The position numbers and the translations under genes are program-made. Below the pieces are notes generated by a model, which worked only from the letters and a program-made list of their open reading frames with translations, ran no database searches and was not told the origin of the DNA. From an uncultured Alteromonadaceae bacterium (GTDB lineage Bacteria; Pseudomonadota; Gammaproteobacteria; Enterobacterales; Alteromonadaceae), in assembly GCA_913056495.1 (NCBI GenBank), contig CAJXMO010000005.1, forward strand, positions 186,001 through 250,000: DNA of 64,000 nucleotides, in the 5' to 3' direction. This document shows, piece by piece, positions 10,452 to 18,104 of the stretch (within the stretch, counting starts at the first letter, position 1; the number at the start of each line of letters is the position of its first letter).

Positions 10452-11498
10452 TTATGGCTCCAAAATAAGAGTTAACTCTGAAAGTTCGCGTTTACCACGG
10501 GCGGTTTGATTAATAGGCTGTTGCACAGGTAAATTAAATTCAACTTTTATCGCTTCTCGCCCACCGAGTTCACGCGCTGCTTCAGCAAATAGATAATATT
10601 TACCAGCTGGTAATTTGTTTAATTCGTCTTTATAAGGGGTTAAATTGATAACGGCTGTACCGGGTCGTCTGGTAGCACCGGTTAAACCATCAATTGGTAA
10701 ATCCAGACTACGACCACTTTTACGCCACCATAAACGTAAATCTTTTAGCCATTTTTCTCCTTCCTGATCTTTCATCTTGTGGTCATACCAAACAGCAATA
10801 TCCAAAACGCTTTTTTGCTGCGCATCGGCAACCCAAACCGCAACATAAGGTGCATGGTATTCTGCAACCTTAATTCTGGGTATGGTGACTTGAATTTCAT
10901 TGGCATGTGCACAGCTTGGAATTAAAATGACAGCCGGAATGACTAGCCCGGATAAGACCAGAGGCCAGGTTGATTTACGCCCTTTGGCATAACGTTTTAA
11001 TAAAATTAAACCTGTGACTGAAAAGAAAATACAGGCAACTGCAAAAATATCGATAAACCACCCCCATATAACATTAGTATTGCGACCTTTGTGTAGGTCG
11101 TTTAAATAAGCAACGACACCTCGGTTCGTCTGTTCCTGATAAAATTCACCGCTATCCAAGTCAACAGTAAACCACTTATCTGATCCCGCATTTGGCATTG
11201 CAATGTAAAGTTCATATTCACTCCACTGAGGTGTGACTCCAGTTGACAAACTCTGCTCTGTTGTTTGTTTGTACCAGCTTACAAACCCCTGGGACAAATT
11301 CTGTTTTTGAAGCTGGGATAAAATGGCATTTGGCACCTGGCCATGTGTTTCAGTAATTTGAGCTTCGCCTTCAATATCAGCAGCGTGGTTCAAAGTAATT
11401 CCGGTAAGCGAAAATAAAACCATTCCAATCAAACAAATAGCAGAACTAATCCAATGCAAGTTTTTGGCATTGAAACTGCGGGGTAATTTAAAACTCAC
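10452..11498 (-). CDS. PepSY-type membrane protein fused to a DUF2271 domain
   Basis: Protein of 348 residues combining two units usually met as separate genes. Residues 1-~170 form a PepSY-associated membrane protein: helix at ~15-37, an extracytoplasmic segment with VDLDSGEFYQEQTNRGVVAYLNDLHKGR, and a second helix at ~147-167. After a third hydrophobic stretch (LVLSGLVIPAVILIPSCAHA, which looks like a signal peptide retained inside the chain) comes DUF2271 (~200-348) with ITIPRIKVAEYHAPYVAVWV and GATRRPGT. The family goes with siderophore or metal uptake. A Fur box lies 63-81 bases upstream of the start. No TonB receptor is adjacent. Confidence 0.8.
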   Translation of the reverse strand: MSFKLPRSFNAKNLHWISSAICLIGMVLFSLTGITLNHAADIEGEAQITETHGQVPNAILSQLQKQNLSQGFVSWYKQTTEQSLSTGVTPQWSEYELYIAMPNAGSDKWFTVDLDSGEFYQEQTNRGVVAYLNDLHKGRNTNVIWGWFIDIFAVACIFFSVTGLILLKRYAKGRKSTWPLVLSGLVIPAVILIPSCAHANEIQVTIPRIKVAEYHAPYVAVWVADAQQKSVLDIAVWYDHKMKDQEGEKWLKDLRLWWRKSGRSLDLPIDGLTGATRRPGTAVINLTPYKDELNKLPAGKYYLFAEAARELGGREAIKVEFNLPVQQPINQTARGKRELSELTLILEP

Positions 11499-11560
11499 TT
11501 AAGTCATCCTAAAGAAAATATAAACGCGGCGTATTTTATAAGAAACTAGAAAACAAAACA

Positions 11561-11579
11561 AATGATAATCGTTTTCATT
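11561..11579. promoter_or_regulatory. Fur box between the PepSY/DUF2271 operon and the LysR gene
   Basis: AATGATAATCGTTTTCATT closely fits the Fur 7-1-7 palindrome (TGATAAT-C-ATTATCA, two mismatches). It lies 63 bases before the minus-strand operon start and 73 bases before the plus-strand LysR start, so it may control either or both. Confidence 0.78.
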
Positions 11580-11651
11580 TTTGTTGTACTTTAATTCGTT
11601 TTTATCATAAGATAAACCTATCTTAAATTATTAGTATGATAAAAATATATT

Positions 11652-12518
11652 ATGGTTAACCCTCAGTGGCTCAAAACGTTTAAAAAAGTATCGGAAGAGC
11701 ATAGCTTTACCAAAGCAGCTGAAATATTAAATATTACTCAGGCGGCTGTAAGTCAGCATATAAAGCATCTTGAAAAACAATATGGCGAGCTGTTATTGCG
11801 TCAGGGCAGATCATTAGAGTTAACACCCAAAGGTAATATTCTACTGGAATACTGCCACGAGCTACTTAAAGTAAATAACCAGTTGAATGTAAGAATGTCT
11901 GAATCAAGCGATATTTCAGGCGCCATAAAATTTATTTGTCCGGGTAGTATCGGCCTAAGGCTCTATCCTATTTTATTAGATTTTCAGCAAGCCAACTCTA
12001 ATATTCAGATTCATAATGCTTTTGCACCGGATGAAGAAGTCTTAAATCTAATTCTGGCTAACCAGTATGAATTTGGATTTATCGGCACTAAGCCGGATGA
12101 TCCCAGAATTCAATCAGAGCCTTTTTGCAAAGAACAACTGGAATTGATTGCCCCTTGTTGCCGGGAACCTAAAAACTGGGATGATTTATGTCAGTTGGGG
12201 TTTATTGATCATCCGGACGGAAAAGCGATGGCCAGTCGCTTACTGGGTAGAATCTGTACAGAAAACCATCCTTTATCAGAACTACCGGTTTCTGGTTTTA
12301 GCAATCAAATCAGTTTAATTTTAGAACCGGTTGCCCGCGGATTTGGGTTCACAGTATTACCAAGGTATGCGCGTGAGGCCTACCATGACCAGTCTAAGTT
12401 GAATGTATTAAATCAGGAGCAGCAGGTAGAAGATACCATTTGGTTAATCTATCGTTCTGAATGGCCATTAACGGCTAAAGCTAAAGTGGCAATAGATTAC
12501 CTCAAAGATTTTATTTAA
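11652..12518 (+). CDS. LysR family transcriptional regulator
   Basis: Standard LysR layout in 288 residues: N-terminal winged helix (MVNPQWLKTFKKVSEEHSFTKAAEILNITQAAVSQHIKHLE) and an effector domain from ~90 (AIKFICPGSIGLRLYPILLDFQ). LysR proteins of this size usually act on a neighbouring gene; the divergent partner is the PepSY/DUF2271-DUF4198 pair, and a Fur box lies between them. The inducer is not predictable. There is no strong ribosome site before the ATG; the start matches the family N-terminus. Confidence 0.9.
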   Translation: MVNPQWLKTFKKVSEEHSFTKAAEILNITQAAVSQHIKHLEKQYGELLLRQGRSLELTPKGNILLEYCHELLKVNNQLNVRMSESSDISGAIKFICPGSIGLRLYPILLDFQQANSNIQIHNAFAPDEEVLNLILANQYEFGFIGTKPDDPRIQSEPFCKEQLELIAPCCREPKNWDDLCQLGFIDHPDGKAMASRLLGRICTENHPLSELPVSGFSNQISLILEPVARGFGFTVLPRYAREAYHDQSKLNVLNQEQQVEDTIWLIYRSEWPLTAKAKVAIDYLKDFI

Positions 12519-12571
12519 CACTCTCAACGGCCTGGCGAATAAGAGAATGTCCAGTCAGGCCGGGATGCAAA

Positions 12572-13261
12572 TTACAGTAATAAAATGACACCGACAAAAA
12601 CAAAGATAAGGTGTTCAGTTAAACTTAATACTGATAGTGGCAATGGATAATGTCCACCCAGACTTGCGCAGTTAAACCTGTGTTTATCAATAAATAAACT
12701 CTTTACTACACCACAAATGCCGAGCAGGCCTATAATAACAGCAGCTACGGCTAATACAGAAGTCAGCAATCCTGCGAGTAAGAGCAAACCCAGTCCGAGT
12801 TCTAAAAAAGGATAAACAAATCCATAAGCCGGTAATTTTTTAGCCAATATGTCGTATTGTTTAAATCGGAAAACAAATGCCTTAATATCCATTAGTTTAC
12901 AGCTGGCCATCAGCACCAATGAAAACCCTAAAAACCCTTTTAAACCAAGAGATAACATTAAACTTAATAATACACTTATGCTGATAAGTACAAAAAAGCT
13001 TAAATAACTGGATTTATTTTCGGTGTGTTGAACCGGCGCATATAAATATTGCTGCAGTTCCCGATAGCCTCCAATATGTTTACCATCTAAAAAAACTTGT
13101 GGTGTAGTAGAAACCGACAACTCTTTTTTGAACCTTAATTCCTGTTCCTTACTTTCAAATAAATGGTCTGTGTATTCAATTTTGTGTTGGTCGAGCAATT
13201 GAACAGCTTTTTGTCCCCAAGGACACATTTTTTTTCGATATATACGGTTTTGAGCCTGCAC
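12572..13261 (-). CDS. Glutaredoxin fused to a MauE/DoxX-like membrane domain
   Basis: Fusion of 229 residues. Residues 1-~78 form a glutaredoxin (RIYRKKMCPWGQKAVQLL, TTPQVFLDGKHIGGYREL) with CPWG in place of CPYC, so only one active-site Cys. Residues ~88-229 hold about four membrane segments resembling the MauE/DoxX redox-associated family, with KLMDIKAFVFRFKQYDILAK between helices. Such proteins are thought to pass electrons or handle thiols at the inner membrane; the acceptor is unknown. Start is GTG at 13261 behind GGGA. It lies downstream of the RcnR-like gene on the same strand, 54 bases away, so metal-responsive co-transcription is possible. Confidence 0.8.
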   Translation of the reverse strand: MQAQNRIYRKKMCPWGQKAVQLLDQHKIEYTDHLFESKEQELRFKKELSVSTTPQVFLDGKHIGGYRELQQYLYAPVQHTENKSSYLSFFVLISISVLLSLMLSLGLKGFLGFSLVLMASCKLMDIKAFVFRFKQYDILAKKLPAYGFVYPFLELGLGLLLLAGLLTSVLAVAAVIIGLLGICGVVKSLFIDKHRFNCASLGGHYPLPLSVLSLTEHLIFVFVGVILLL

Positions 13262-13315
13262 AGCTTCCCAGCCTCTGTTTATTTATCTGCCAAAAAAGTG
13301 TATCCCAATAAAGCA

Positions 13316-13603
13316 TTATTTAACATAAGTTTTTAAAACATTGATAACTTGATCAAGTTCTTGTGACCTGTGTTCACTTGAAATACTTTCAGCGCCCAAA
13401 TGTTCGCGTAAATGATCTTCTAATACTTCCATCATTAATCCGTTTACCGCACCTTTTAGTGCTGATATTTGTTGTAATACTCTCATACAATCAGCATTTT
13501 CATCGTCTGATTCAGGGGAAAGCATTTTTTCAATTCCCTGCGCCTGCCCTTTTATTTTTCTTATTCGTGTTAAAAGCTTTTTATTATTAATGGTATGTGC
13601 CAT
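13316..13603 (-). CDS. RcnR/DmeR-like metal-sensing repressor (CsoR/FrmR family)
   Basis: All-alpha DNA-binding repressor of 95 residues. The E. coli RcnR nickel/cobalt ligands His3, Cys35, His60 and His64 appear here as His3, Cys39, His64 and His68 after a four-residue insertion, which argues for Ni/Co sensing and against copper (CsoR) or formaldehyde (FrmR). KGQAQGIEKML and ALKGAVNGLMMEVLEDHL are family hallmarks. It is divergent from the cation exporter dmeF, and an RcnR-type operator sits between them, so it very likely represses dmeF and itself. Confidence 0.9.
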   Translation of the reverse strand: MAHTINNKKLLTRIRKIKGQAQGIEKMLSPESDDENADCMRVLQQISALKGAVNGLMMEVLEDHLREHLGAESISSEHRSQELDQVINVLKTYVK

Positions 13604-13629
13604 ATTTTTCCTGATTTATTTAATTGAAC

Positions 13630-13656
13630 CTATACTGGGGTATAGTATACTATAGT
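13630..13656. promoter_or_regulatory. RcnR-type operator in the dmeF/repressor intergenic region
   Basis: TACT-GGGG-TAT-AGTA at 13633-13647 fits the TACT-G-tract-AGTA form of RcnR operators. It overlaps a second palindrome, TATAGTATACTATA (13641-13654), and lies 40-66 bases before the dmeF ATG and about 30 bases before the repressor start. Confidence 0.75.
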
Positions 13657-13695
13657 CATTTGTTATTTTCCCTAAAAGTCTTCAGAGCGATTAAA

Positions 13696-14649
13696 ATGCC
13701 CACAAACCAATCAAATCCAAATTGCCCTCATCATTCGGGCTTTTATGCCGATCATCAATCACAAAGTAAAAAAGTCTGGCTAGTGCTTGCTTTAACTTTG
13801 GTCACTATGTTTATCGAAATTTTTGTTGGCCTTTGGTCTGGTTCGATGGCCCTGTTGGCGGATGGATGGCATATGGGGACTCATGCCGCAGCATTCAGTA
13901 TCACCCTTTTTACATACTGGTATGCCGCGAAACATAAAAGCAATCAGGCTTTCAGTTTTGGTACAGGTAAGGTCACTGCACTAGGTGGATTTGCCAGTGC
14001 AATCGGACTGGCGATAGTCGCATTATTAATGGCTGTAGAATCAGTTGAGCGGATCATTAATCCAAATTCAATTCAGTTTAATGAAGCAATTGGCGTTGCC
14101 ATCATAGGCTTGATAGTCAATATAGCCTCCGTATTCATTTTGCATGATGATCATCATCATTCGCATGACCATGGGCATTCACATGATCATCACCATGGGC
14201 ATTCACACGATCATCACCATGATCATAATATTAAAGCCGCCTATTTCCATGTTCTGGCAGATGCCCTCACCTCATTACTCGCGATATTTGCTCTGCTGGC
14301 TGGAAAATACTACAACCTTATCTGGATGGATGCGTTAATGGGGATTGTTGGCGGTGTCATTATTTTAAAATGGGCTTACAATTTAATTGTTCAAACCAGC
14401 GAAACCTTACTGGATAAAGCTGTTGAACTGGATGCCAGCCAGACGATTAAACAAGCGGTTTCGGATGAATTTAGCGCTGTAGTCGTGGACTTTCATATCT
14501 GGCGATTAGCGGATAAACACAATGCTTTAATTATCTCGCTTCAGGTGGAAACAGATAATCCACTGACAATTGAACAGGTAAAAGACTTTTTGAGCAATCG
14601 CCTAAATAAAATTTCGCATTCAACTGTAGAAATTCAATACCTCAAATAA
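13696..14649 (+). CDS. dmeF: Cation diffusion facilitator, DmeF type (Ni/Co and other divalent metals)
   Basis: Inner-membrane proton-coupled metal exporter of 317 residues with six predicted helices. The metal-site residues of helices 2 and 5 are visible in LLADGWHMGTHAAAFSI and HVLADALTSLLAI. Between helices 4 and 5 lies a loop (about 148-178) made almost only of His, Asp, Ser and Gly (HDHGHSHDHHHGHSHD), the feature of DmeF and its relatives. An open frame runs back to TTG at 13624 but would cross the operator; the ATG at 13696 gives a normal N-terminus with another Cys/His cluster (CPHHSGFYADH). Controlled by the divergent RcnR-like repressor. Confidence 0.9.
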   Translation: MPTNQSNPNCPHHSGFYADHQSQSKKVWLVLALTLVTMFIEIFVGLWSGSMALLADGWHMGTHAAAFSITLFTYWYAAKHKSNQAFSFGTGKVTALGGFASAIGLAIVALLMAVESVERIINPNSIQFNEAIGVAIIGLIVNIASVFILHDDHHHSHDHGHSHDHHHGHSHDHHHDHNIKAAYFHVLADALTSLLAIFALLAGKYYNLIWMDALMGIVGGVIILKWAYNLIVQTSETLLDKAVELDASQTIKQAVSDEFSAVVVDFHIWRLADKHNALIISLQVETDNPLTIEQVKDFLSNRLNKISHSTVEIQYLK

Positions 14650-14670
14650 GGGCAAGCGAAATAATCGTTT

Positions 14671-16377
14671 TTATAAATATTGCGCAATTAAAGCCATAAA
14701 TAAGATAGCGCTAACCGCCTGCCAAAACATCACCGGATCCCGCTCTATCAGCGGTGGTCTGGTTTTATTTAAAAAGTTTTTGTTCGGGTGATGTAAATCA
14801 TAGATAAATTCAGATAGTTCGCTGTATCGTTTCCAGGGATCTTTGGCCAACGCTTTAGCCAGTGCATCATCCACCCAAGCTGGTATTTCAGACTCCTCAG
14901 TTAACAGGCTTTTATATTTATATCTATCTTGCGCTTTACGACTGTGCGCCTGAGAAATTTGATTTGAATAGGGAAATTTGCCACTTAACATCTGATAGGC
15001 AATGACCCCCAATGAATAAATATCTGATCTTTGTGTGCCCACCTGGCCTAAAAAATACTCAGGCGCAGAGTATCTTAATGTCCCCCTCATCACTTCTTGT
15101 GTTTCTACATCAGTTACACCCGCAATATAAGTTGAGCCAAAATCAATTATTTTGACCGTATTATTGTCATCTATCATGATATTGTGTGGGCGCAGATCCT
15201 GATGCACCATTTCATTGCGATGAAAAGCCTGTAGACCATCGGCGATCTGATTCACTATTTGACGCACCTGATTTAATCGTGGTTTAGGGTTATCACGGAT
15301 CCACTGGTCCAGATTTTGCCCTTCAACAAACTCGGTCGCAATATATAAGTACTGTTTCTGGCTATCGGTTTTAATCCCTTTGACAACATTCGGATGATTA
15401 ACCTTTTTGGCAATCCAATCTTCCAGCATAAAGCGTTCAAGGTAAAGTTTATCCGTTGCCTGCTCGGTAGATGGCACTTTCAGCGCTACTTTTTTTTGAG
15501 TTTGCAAATCAATTGCAAGATAAACATGACTACGACTACTGATATAAACCTGGCGAACAATTTCAAATCCGTCAAATTCAACTCTGGGCTTTAACGCAGG
15601 CGGTAACTGTAAATTTGAAATATCGCCCTGTTTCTTCAAAATCGCTTTTTGATTAAGCTGATTAACCCGGATAATCTGAATACTCAGATTATCATTACTG
15701 CCTTTGTCCAGAGCCAGCTTCACCAGATAATCCGCAGCTGATTGCAATTTTGAATATCGGTTTATCGCATCCATTATGTCCGCTTGCGAAATAAATTCGT
15801 AAACCCCGTCCGTGGCCTGAATAAAATAATCTCCCTGATGGATTTCTATGCACGTATGGTCCACTTCCAGCGTTTGCTGAACCCCCATAGCTCGCGACAA
15901 ATAACTTTGTTCTGATGAAATGACTTTTCTGTGATCTGTACTTAACTGATTTAACTTTCCGCCTGCAAGGTGATAAATCCGGGTATCACCGACATTAAAA
16001 ATATGTGCGTCCTGAGGTGTGATGACCAAAGCGCTGAATGTACAGACATAGCCTTTATCTTTGTTGTATTTAAATGGACTGTTTTGCGTTTGAGCATACA
16101 GCCAGGTATTAACGGATTTAGTTACCTTATTAACCGAACTCTCAATCGACCAGGCATCCGGCGTGCAATAATAATCTTCAATAAAAGCCTGCACGGATGC
16201 TTCACTGGCCACCTGACTGACCTGACTTGAGCTAATCCCGTCAGCCATCACAAAACATGCACCTTTAAAGCTAAGCACAGGATCCTGTGGGATCTGAAAA
16301 TCCAAAAAATCCTGATTAATAGGTTTGATGCCGCTTGTTGTTGCCTGCCCAACAGATAAGCTTAAATTCTGGTTCAC
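14671..16377 (-). CDS. Bifunctional PP2C-type phosphatase / serine-threonine protein kinase, membrane anchored
   Basis: Fused signalling enzyme of 568 residues. The N-terminal PP2C domain (~1-245) keeps its metal-binding acidic residues in PINQDF, MADGISS, NVGDTRIY, TDGVYEF and NDNLS. The kinase domain (~268-530) has the lysine in VALKVP, catalytic HQDLRPHN, IDFGS and YSAPEYF; the glycine loop is weak (VYISSRSHVY). One C-terminal helix (~548-566) anchors it. The layout, with a nitrite/formate channel upstream, is seen in other marine gammaproteobacteria near nitrate-assimilation genes. Start is GTG at 16377 behind AGGGA. A terminator lies between it and the channel gene, so it may get read-through or its own promoter. 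Targets unknown. Confidence 0.88.
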   Translation of the reverse strand: MNQNLSLSVGQATTSGIKPINQDFLDFQIPQDPVLSFKGACFVMADGISSSQVSQVASEASVQAFIEDYYCTPDAWSIESSVNKVTKSVNTWLYAQTQNSPFKYNKDKGYVCTFSALVITPQDAHIFNVGDTRIYHLAGGKLNQLSTDHRKVISSEQSYLSRAMGVQQTLEVDHTCIEIHQGDYFIQATDGVYEFISQADIMDAINRYSKLQSAADYLVKLALDKGSNDNLSIQIIRVNQLNQKAILKKQGDISNLQLPPALKPRVEFDGFEIVRQVYISSRSHVYLAIDLQTQKKVALKVPSTEQATDKLYLERFMLEDWIAKKVNHPNVVKGIKTDSQKQYLYIATEFVEGQNLDQWIRDNPKPRLNQVRQIVNQIADGLQAFHRNEMVHQDLRPHNIMIDDNNTVKIIDFGSTYIAGVTDVETQEVMRGTLRYSAPEYFLGQVGTQRSDIYSLGVIAYQMLSGKFPYSNQISQAHSRKAQDRYKYKSLLTEESEIPAWVDDALAKALAKDPWKRYSELSEFIYDLHHPNKNFLNKTRPPLIERDPVMFWQAVSAILFMALIAQYL

Positions 16378-16444
16378 GGTAATCCCTAAGCAATATAATG
16401 GTTAATTTTGATTTGTTTTTATTCTGAATTAATTTTTTATAAAA

Positions 16445-16477
16445 ACAAAAAAGCTCCACTCAATAAGCGGAGCTTTT
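16445..16477 (-). terminator. Terminator between the nitrite channel and kinase genes
   Basis: AAAAGCTCC and GGAGCTTTTTT pair on the minus strand with one mismatch toward the loop, then a T-rich run. It lies 35 bases past the channel gene stop and 68 bases before the kinase start. Confidence 0.78.
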
Positions 16478-16511
16478 AGATTCTAGTTGCATCATTTTAT
16501 CGGCAACTGAA

Positions 16512-17324
16512 TTAAGCCAGTTTGCGTTCCGGAGACGTTCTGACATGAGTTAAATAAAGCGGTAAACCCACTAATAAGAAGCCACCAACCAGGTTACCCA
16601 GAGCTGTTGGTAATTCATTCCAGATTAAATAATCCATTACTGTAAAATCACCGCCCATAATCATTGAGAACGGGAATAAAAACATGTTTACAATTGAATG
16701 TTCAAAACCCATGAAGAAGAACAGCATAACCGGCATCCACATCGCCGCCATTTTTGCGCCTGCTGAGGTTGAAATCATAGCGCCAACGACCCCCATAGAC
16801 ACCATCCAGTTACATAACATGCCGCGGATAAAAATTGTAAACCAACCCGCTACACCGTGTTCCTGATAGCCCACAGTTCTCGATTCACCGATGGCACTGA
16901 CTTTAGCCGCGATTGCGCCACCATCGATTGAATAACCATAAGTTAATATAAATGACATAAAAAATGCTGTGGTGAGTGCACCGGCAAAGTTACCCACAAA
17001 TACCAGCCCCCAGTTTCGCATCACCCCGCCAACGGTCACACCTGGTCGCTTATCAATTAACGACAAAGGTACTAAAGTAAATACACCGGTTAATAAGTCA
17101 AATTTCATTAAGTACAGCATAATGAAACCAACCGGGAACAATACAGCACCAACCAAAGGGCTACCGGTTTTAATCGCAACGGTAATTGCAAAAATTGCAG
17201 CTAAACCTAAAATCGCGCCCGCCATAAACGCACGAATAAAGGTATCTTTGGTCGACATAAAGACTTTTTGTTCGCCTGAGTCCACCATTTTTGTTACAAA
17301 CTCACTGGGTTCTATATACGCCAT
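16512..17324 (-). CDS. nirC: Formate/nitrite transporter family channel, probably NirC (nitrite)
   Basis: FNT-family pentameric membrane channel of 270 residues, six helices. Family markers are LCNWMVSMGV and the central histidine in GFEHSIVNM, with the MKFDLLTG loop near helix 2b. FNT proteins carry formate, nitrite or hydrosulphide; I favour nitrite because the gene has a sigma-54 promoter with an NtrC-type site upstream and neighbours a kinase/phosphatase known beside nitrate-assimilation genes. No nitrite reductase is in the window, so the assignment to nitrite and not formate is inference. Ribosome site GAGGAA before the ATG. Confidence 0.82.
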   Translation of the reverse strand: MAYIEPSEFVTKMVDSGEQKVFMSTKDTFIRAFMAGAILGLAAIFAITVAIKTGSPLVGAVLFPVGFIMLYLMKFDLLTGVFTLVPLSLIDKRPGVTVGGVMRNWGLVFVGNFAGALTTAFFMSFILTYGYSIDGGAIAAKVSAIGESRTVGYQEHGVAGWFTIFIRGMLCNWMVSMGVVGAMISTSAGAKMAAMWMPVMLFFFMGFEHSIVNMFLFPFSMIMGGDFTVMDYLIWNELPTALGNLVGGFLLVGLPLYLTHVRTSPERKLA

Positions 17325-17412
17325 TTTTCATTCCTCGTTGAAATAGAAGTGTGTTCAAAAATACAACATTGTATTATTGCTTTGGGTTTTAACTTTGTTG
17401 CCAGATAGGCTT

Positions 17413-17429
17413 TGCAAGCCAAGTGCCAA
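17413..17429 (-). promoter_or_regulatory. Sigma-54 promoter (-24/-12) of nirC
   Basis: On the minus strand TTGGCACTTGGCTTGCA matches the sigma-54 consensus TGGCAC-N5-TTGCW fully with correct spacing. The predicted transcript start is near 17402, about 78 bases before the nirC ATG. Confidence 0.87.
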
Positions 17430-17543
17430 AATCATATGTAATTGTTTTAATTGAAATTAATTATTTTTTTTAAAATCCCAATGCGGCTTAGCTTTTTAAC
17501 CTGATATATTTTGGGGTTATTTTATGCAAAGCCGGTTTCCGGC

Positions 17544-17560
17544 TGCACTAAGTATGTGCA
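17544..17560. promoter_or_regulatory. NtrC binding site upstream of nirC
   Basis: TGCACTAAGTATGTGCA is a 17-bp palindrome matching the NtrC enhancer form TGCAC-N7-GTGCA. It lies about 115 bases upstream of the sigma-54 promoter, the usual distance for an enhancer site. It is also about 115 bases before the plus-strand metal operon. Confidence 0.8.
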
Positions 17561-17673
17561 ATGCGTTTATTTTTCACCACTGCCCGCGGAGTCACTTTTG
17601 CTTTTTTATAAACTATGATGTTAAAATTTAAGCAAGTTTTTATTAAATGCCATGACTGATAACCGGACGAACC

Positions 17674-18009
17674 GTGAAATACGCTTTTTTATTGATATTG
17701 ATGGCTGCACTTATGATGCAAACCACGAATGCCGTGGTTGAAGTTCACCATTTGCAACTTGAAAAAGCAGGTATGACGGCCAGCACCTTGTCACAGGCCC
17801 ACAGCACTCAGCCGGATGAAGTATCTCACCACCAAAACGACCCCGACTGTAACCATTGCTGCCATTGTCACAAAATAAAAACCTTTAAAATTCAATCTGA
17901 TATCAATTCGCGCAGACTCGCTCATTATTTCCGGCTTAAACCCGGATTAAGCGAGCTGATCGTCAAACGACCACCAACGACTTTATACCGCCCCCCTAAA
18001 ATTAGCTAA
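17674..18009 (+). CDS. Small exported Cys/His-rich protein at the head of the czc operon
   Basis: Protein of 111 residues with a signal-peptide-like start (KYAFLLILMAALMMQTTNA) and then a short periplasmic chain with a dense metal-ligand cluster, DPDCNHCCHCHKIK, plus other histidines (VEVHHLQL, VSHHQND). The C-terminal part is basic. Short proteins of this kind often precede czcCBA-type operons, but I cannot name a family with certainty; a role as periplasmic metal chaperone or sensor is a guess. Start is GTG at 17674 with only a weak ribosome site (GGACG). It reads into czcC after 95 bases. Confidence 0.6.
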   Translation: MKYAFLLILMAALMMQTTNAVVEVHHLQLEKAGMTASTLSQAHSTQPDEVSHHQNDPDCNHCCHCHKIKTFKIQSDINSRRLAHYFRLKPGLSELIVKRPPTTLYRPPKIS

Positions 18010-18104
18010 GCCAGTTCAAACAATTCATAACGCAGCCACGCTCAAGTCACGGCTTTTCGCCGTTGTCATTTGTGGTTCATTTTTAGAATAAATTGGATTT
18101 ACTT

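Larger units (their letters stand above)
17325..17673. other. Divergent promoter region nirC / czc operon
   Basis: Contains the sigma-54 promoter and NtrC site of nirC and a small palindrome AGCCGG-TTT-CCGGCT (about 17530-17544) beside the NtrC site. The promoter of the czc operon must lie in the right half, but no clear -35/-10 pair stands out. Confidence 0.6.

Noticed and set aside
12528..12562. CGGCCTG/CAGGCCG inverted repeat between the LysR and glutaredoxin-fusion genes
   Set aside because: Short arms, 21-base loop and no T-run; too weak to call a terminator.
13624..13695. TTG-started N-terminal extension of dmeF
   Set aside because: It would be coded across the RcnR-type operator; the ATG at 13696 gives a normal CDF N-terminus.
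14140..14225. Apparent short tandem repeat in DNA (CATCACCATG-like units)
   Set aside because: It encodes the His-rich loop of DmeF, a known family feature, so it is not a CRISPR or mobile repeat.
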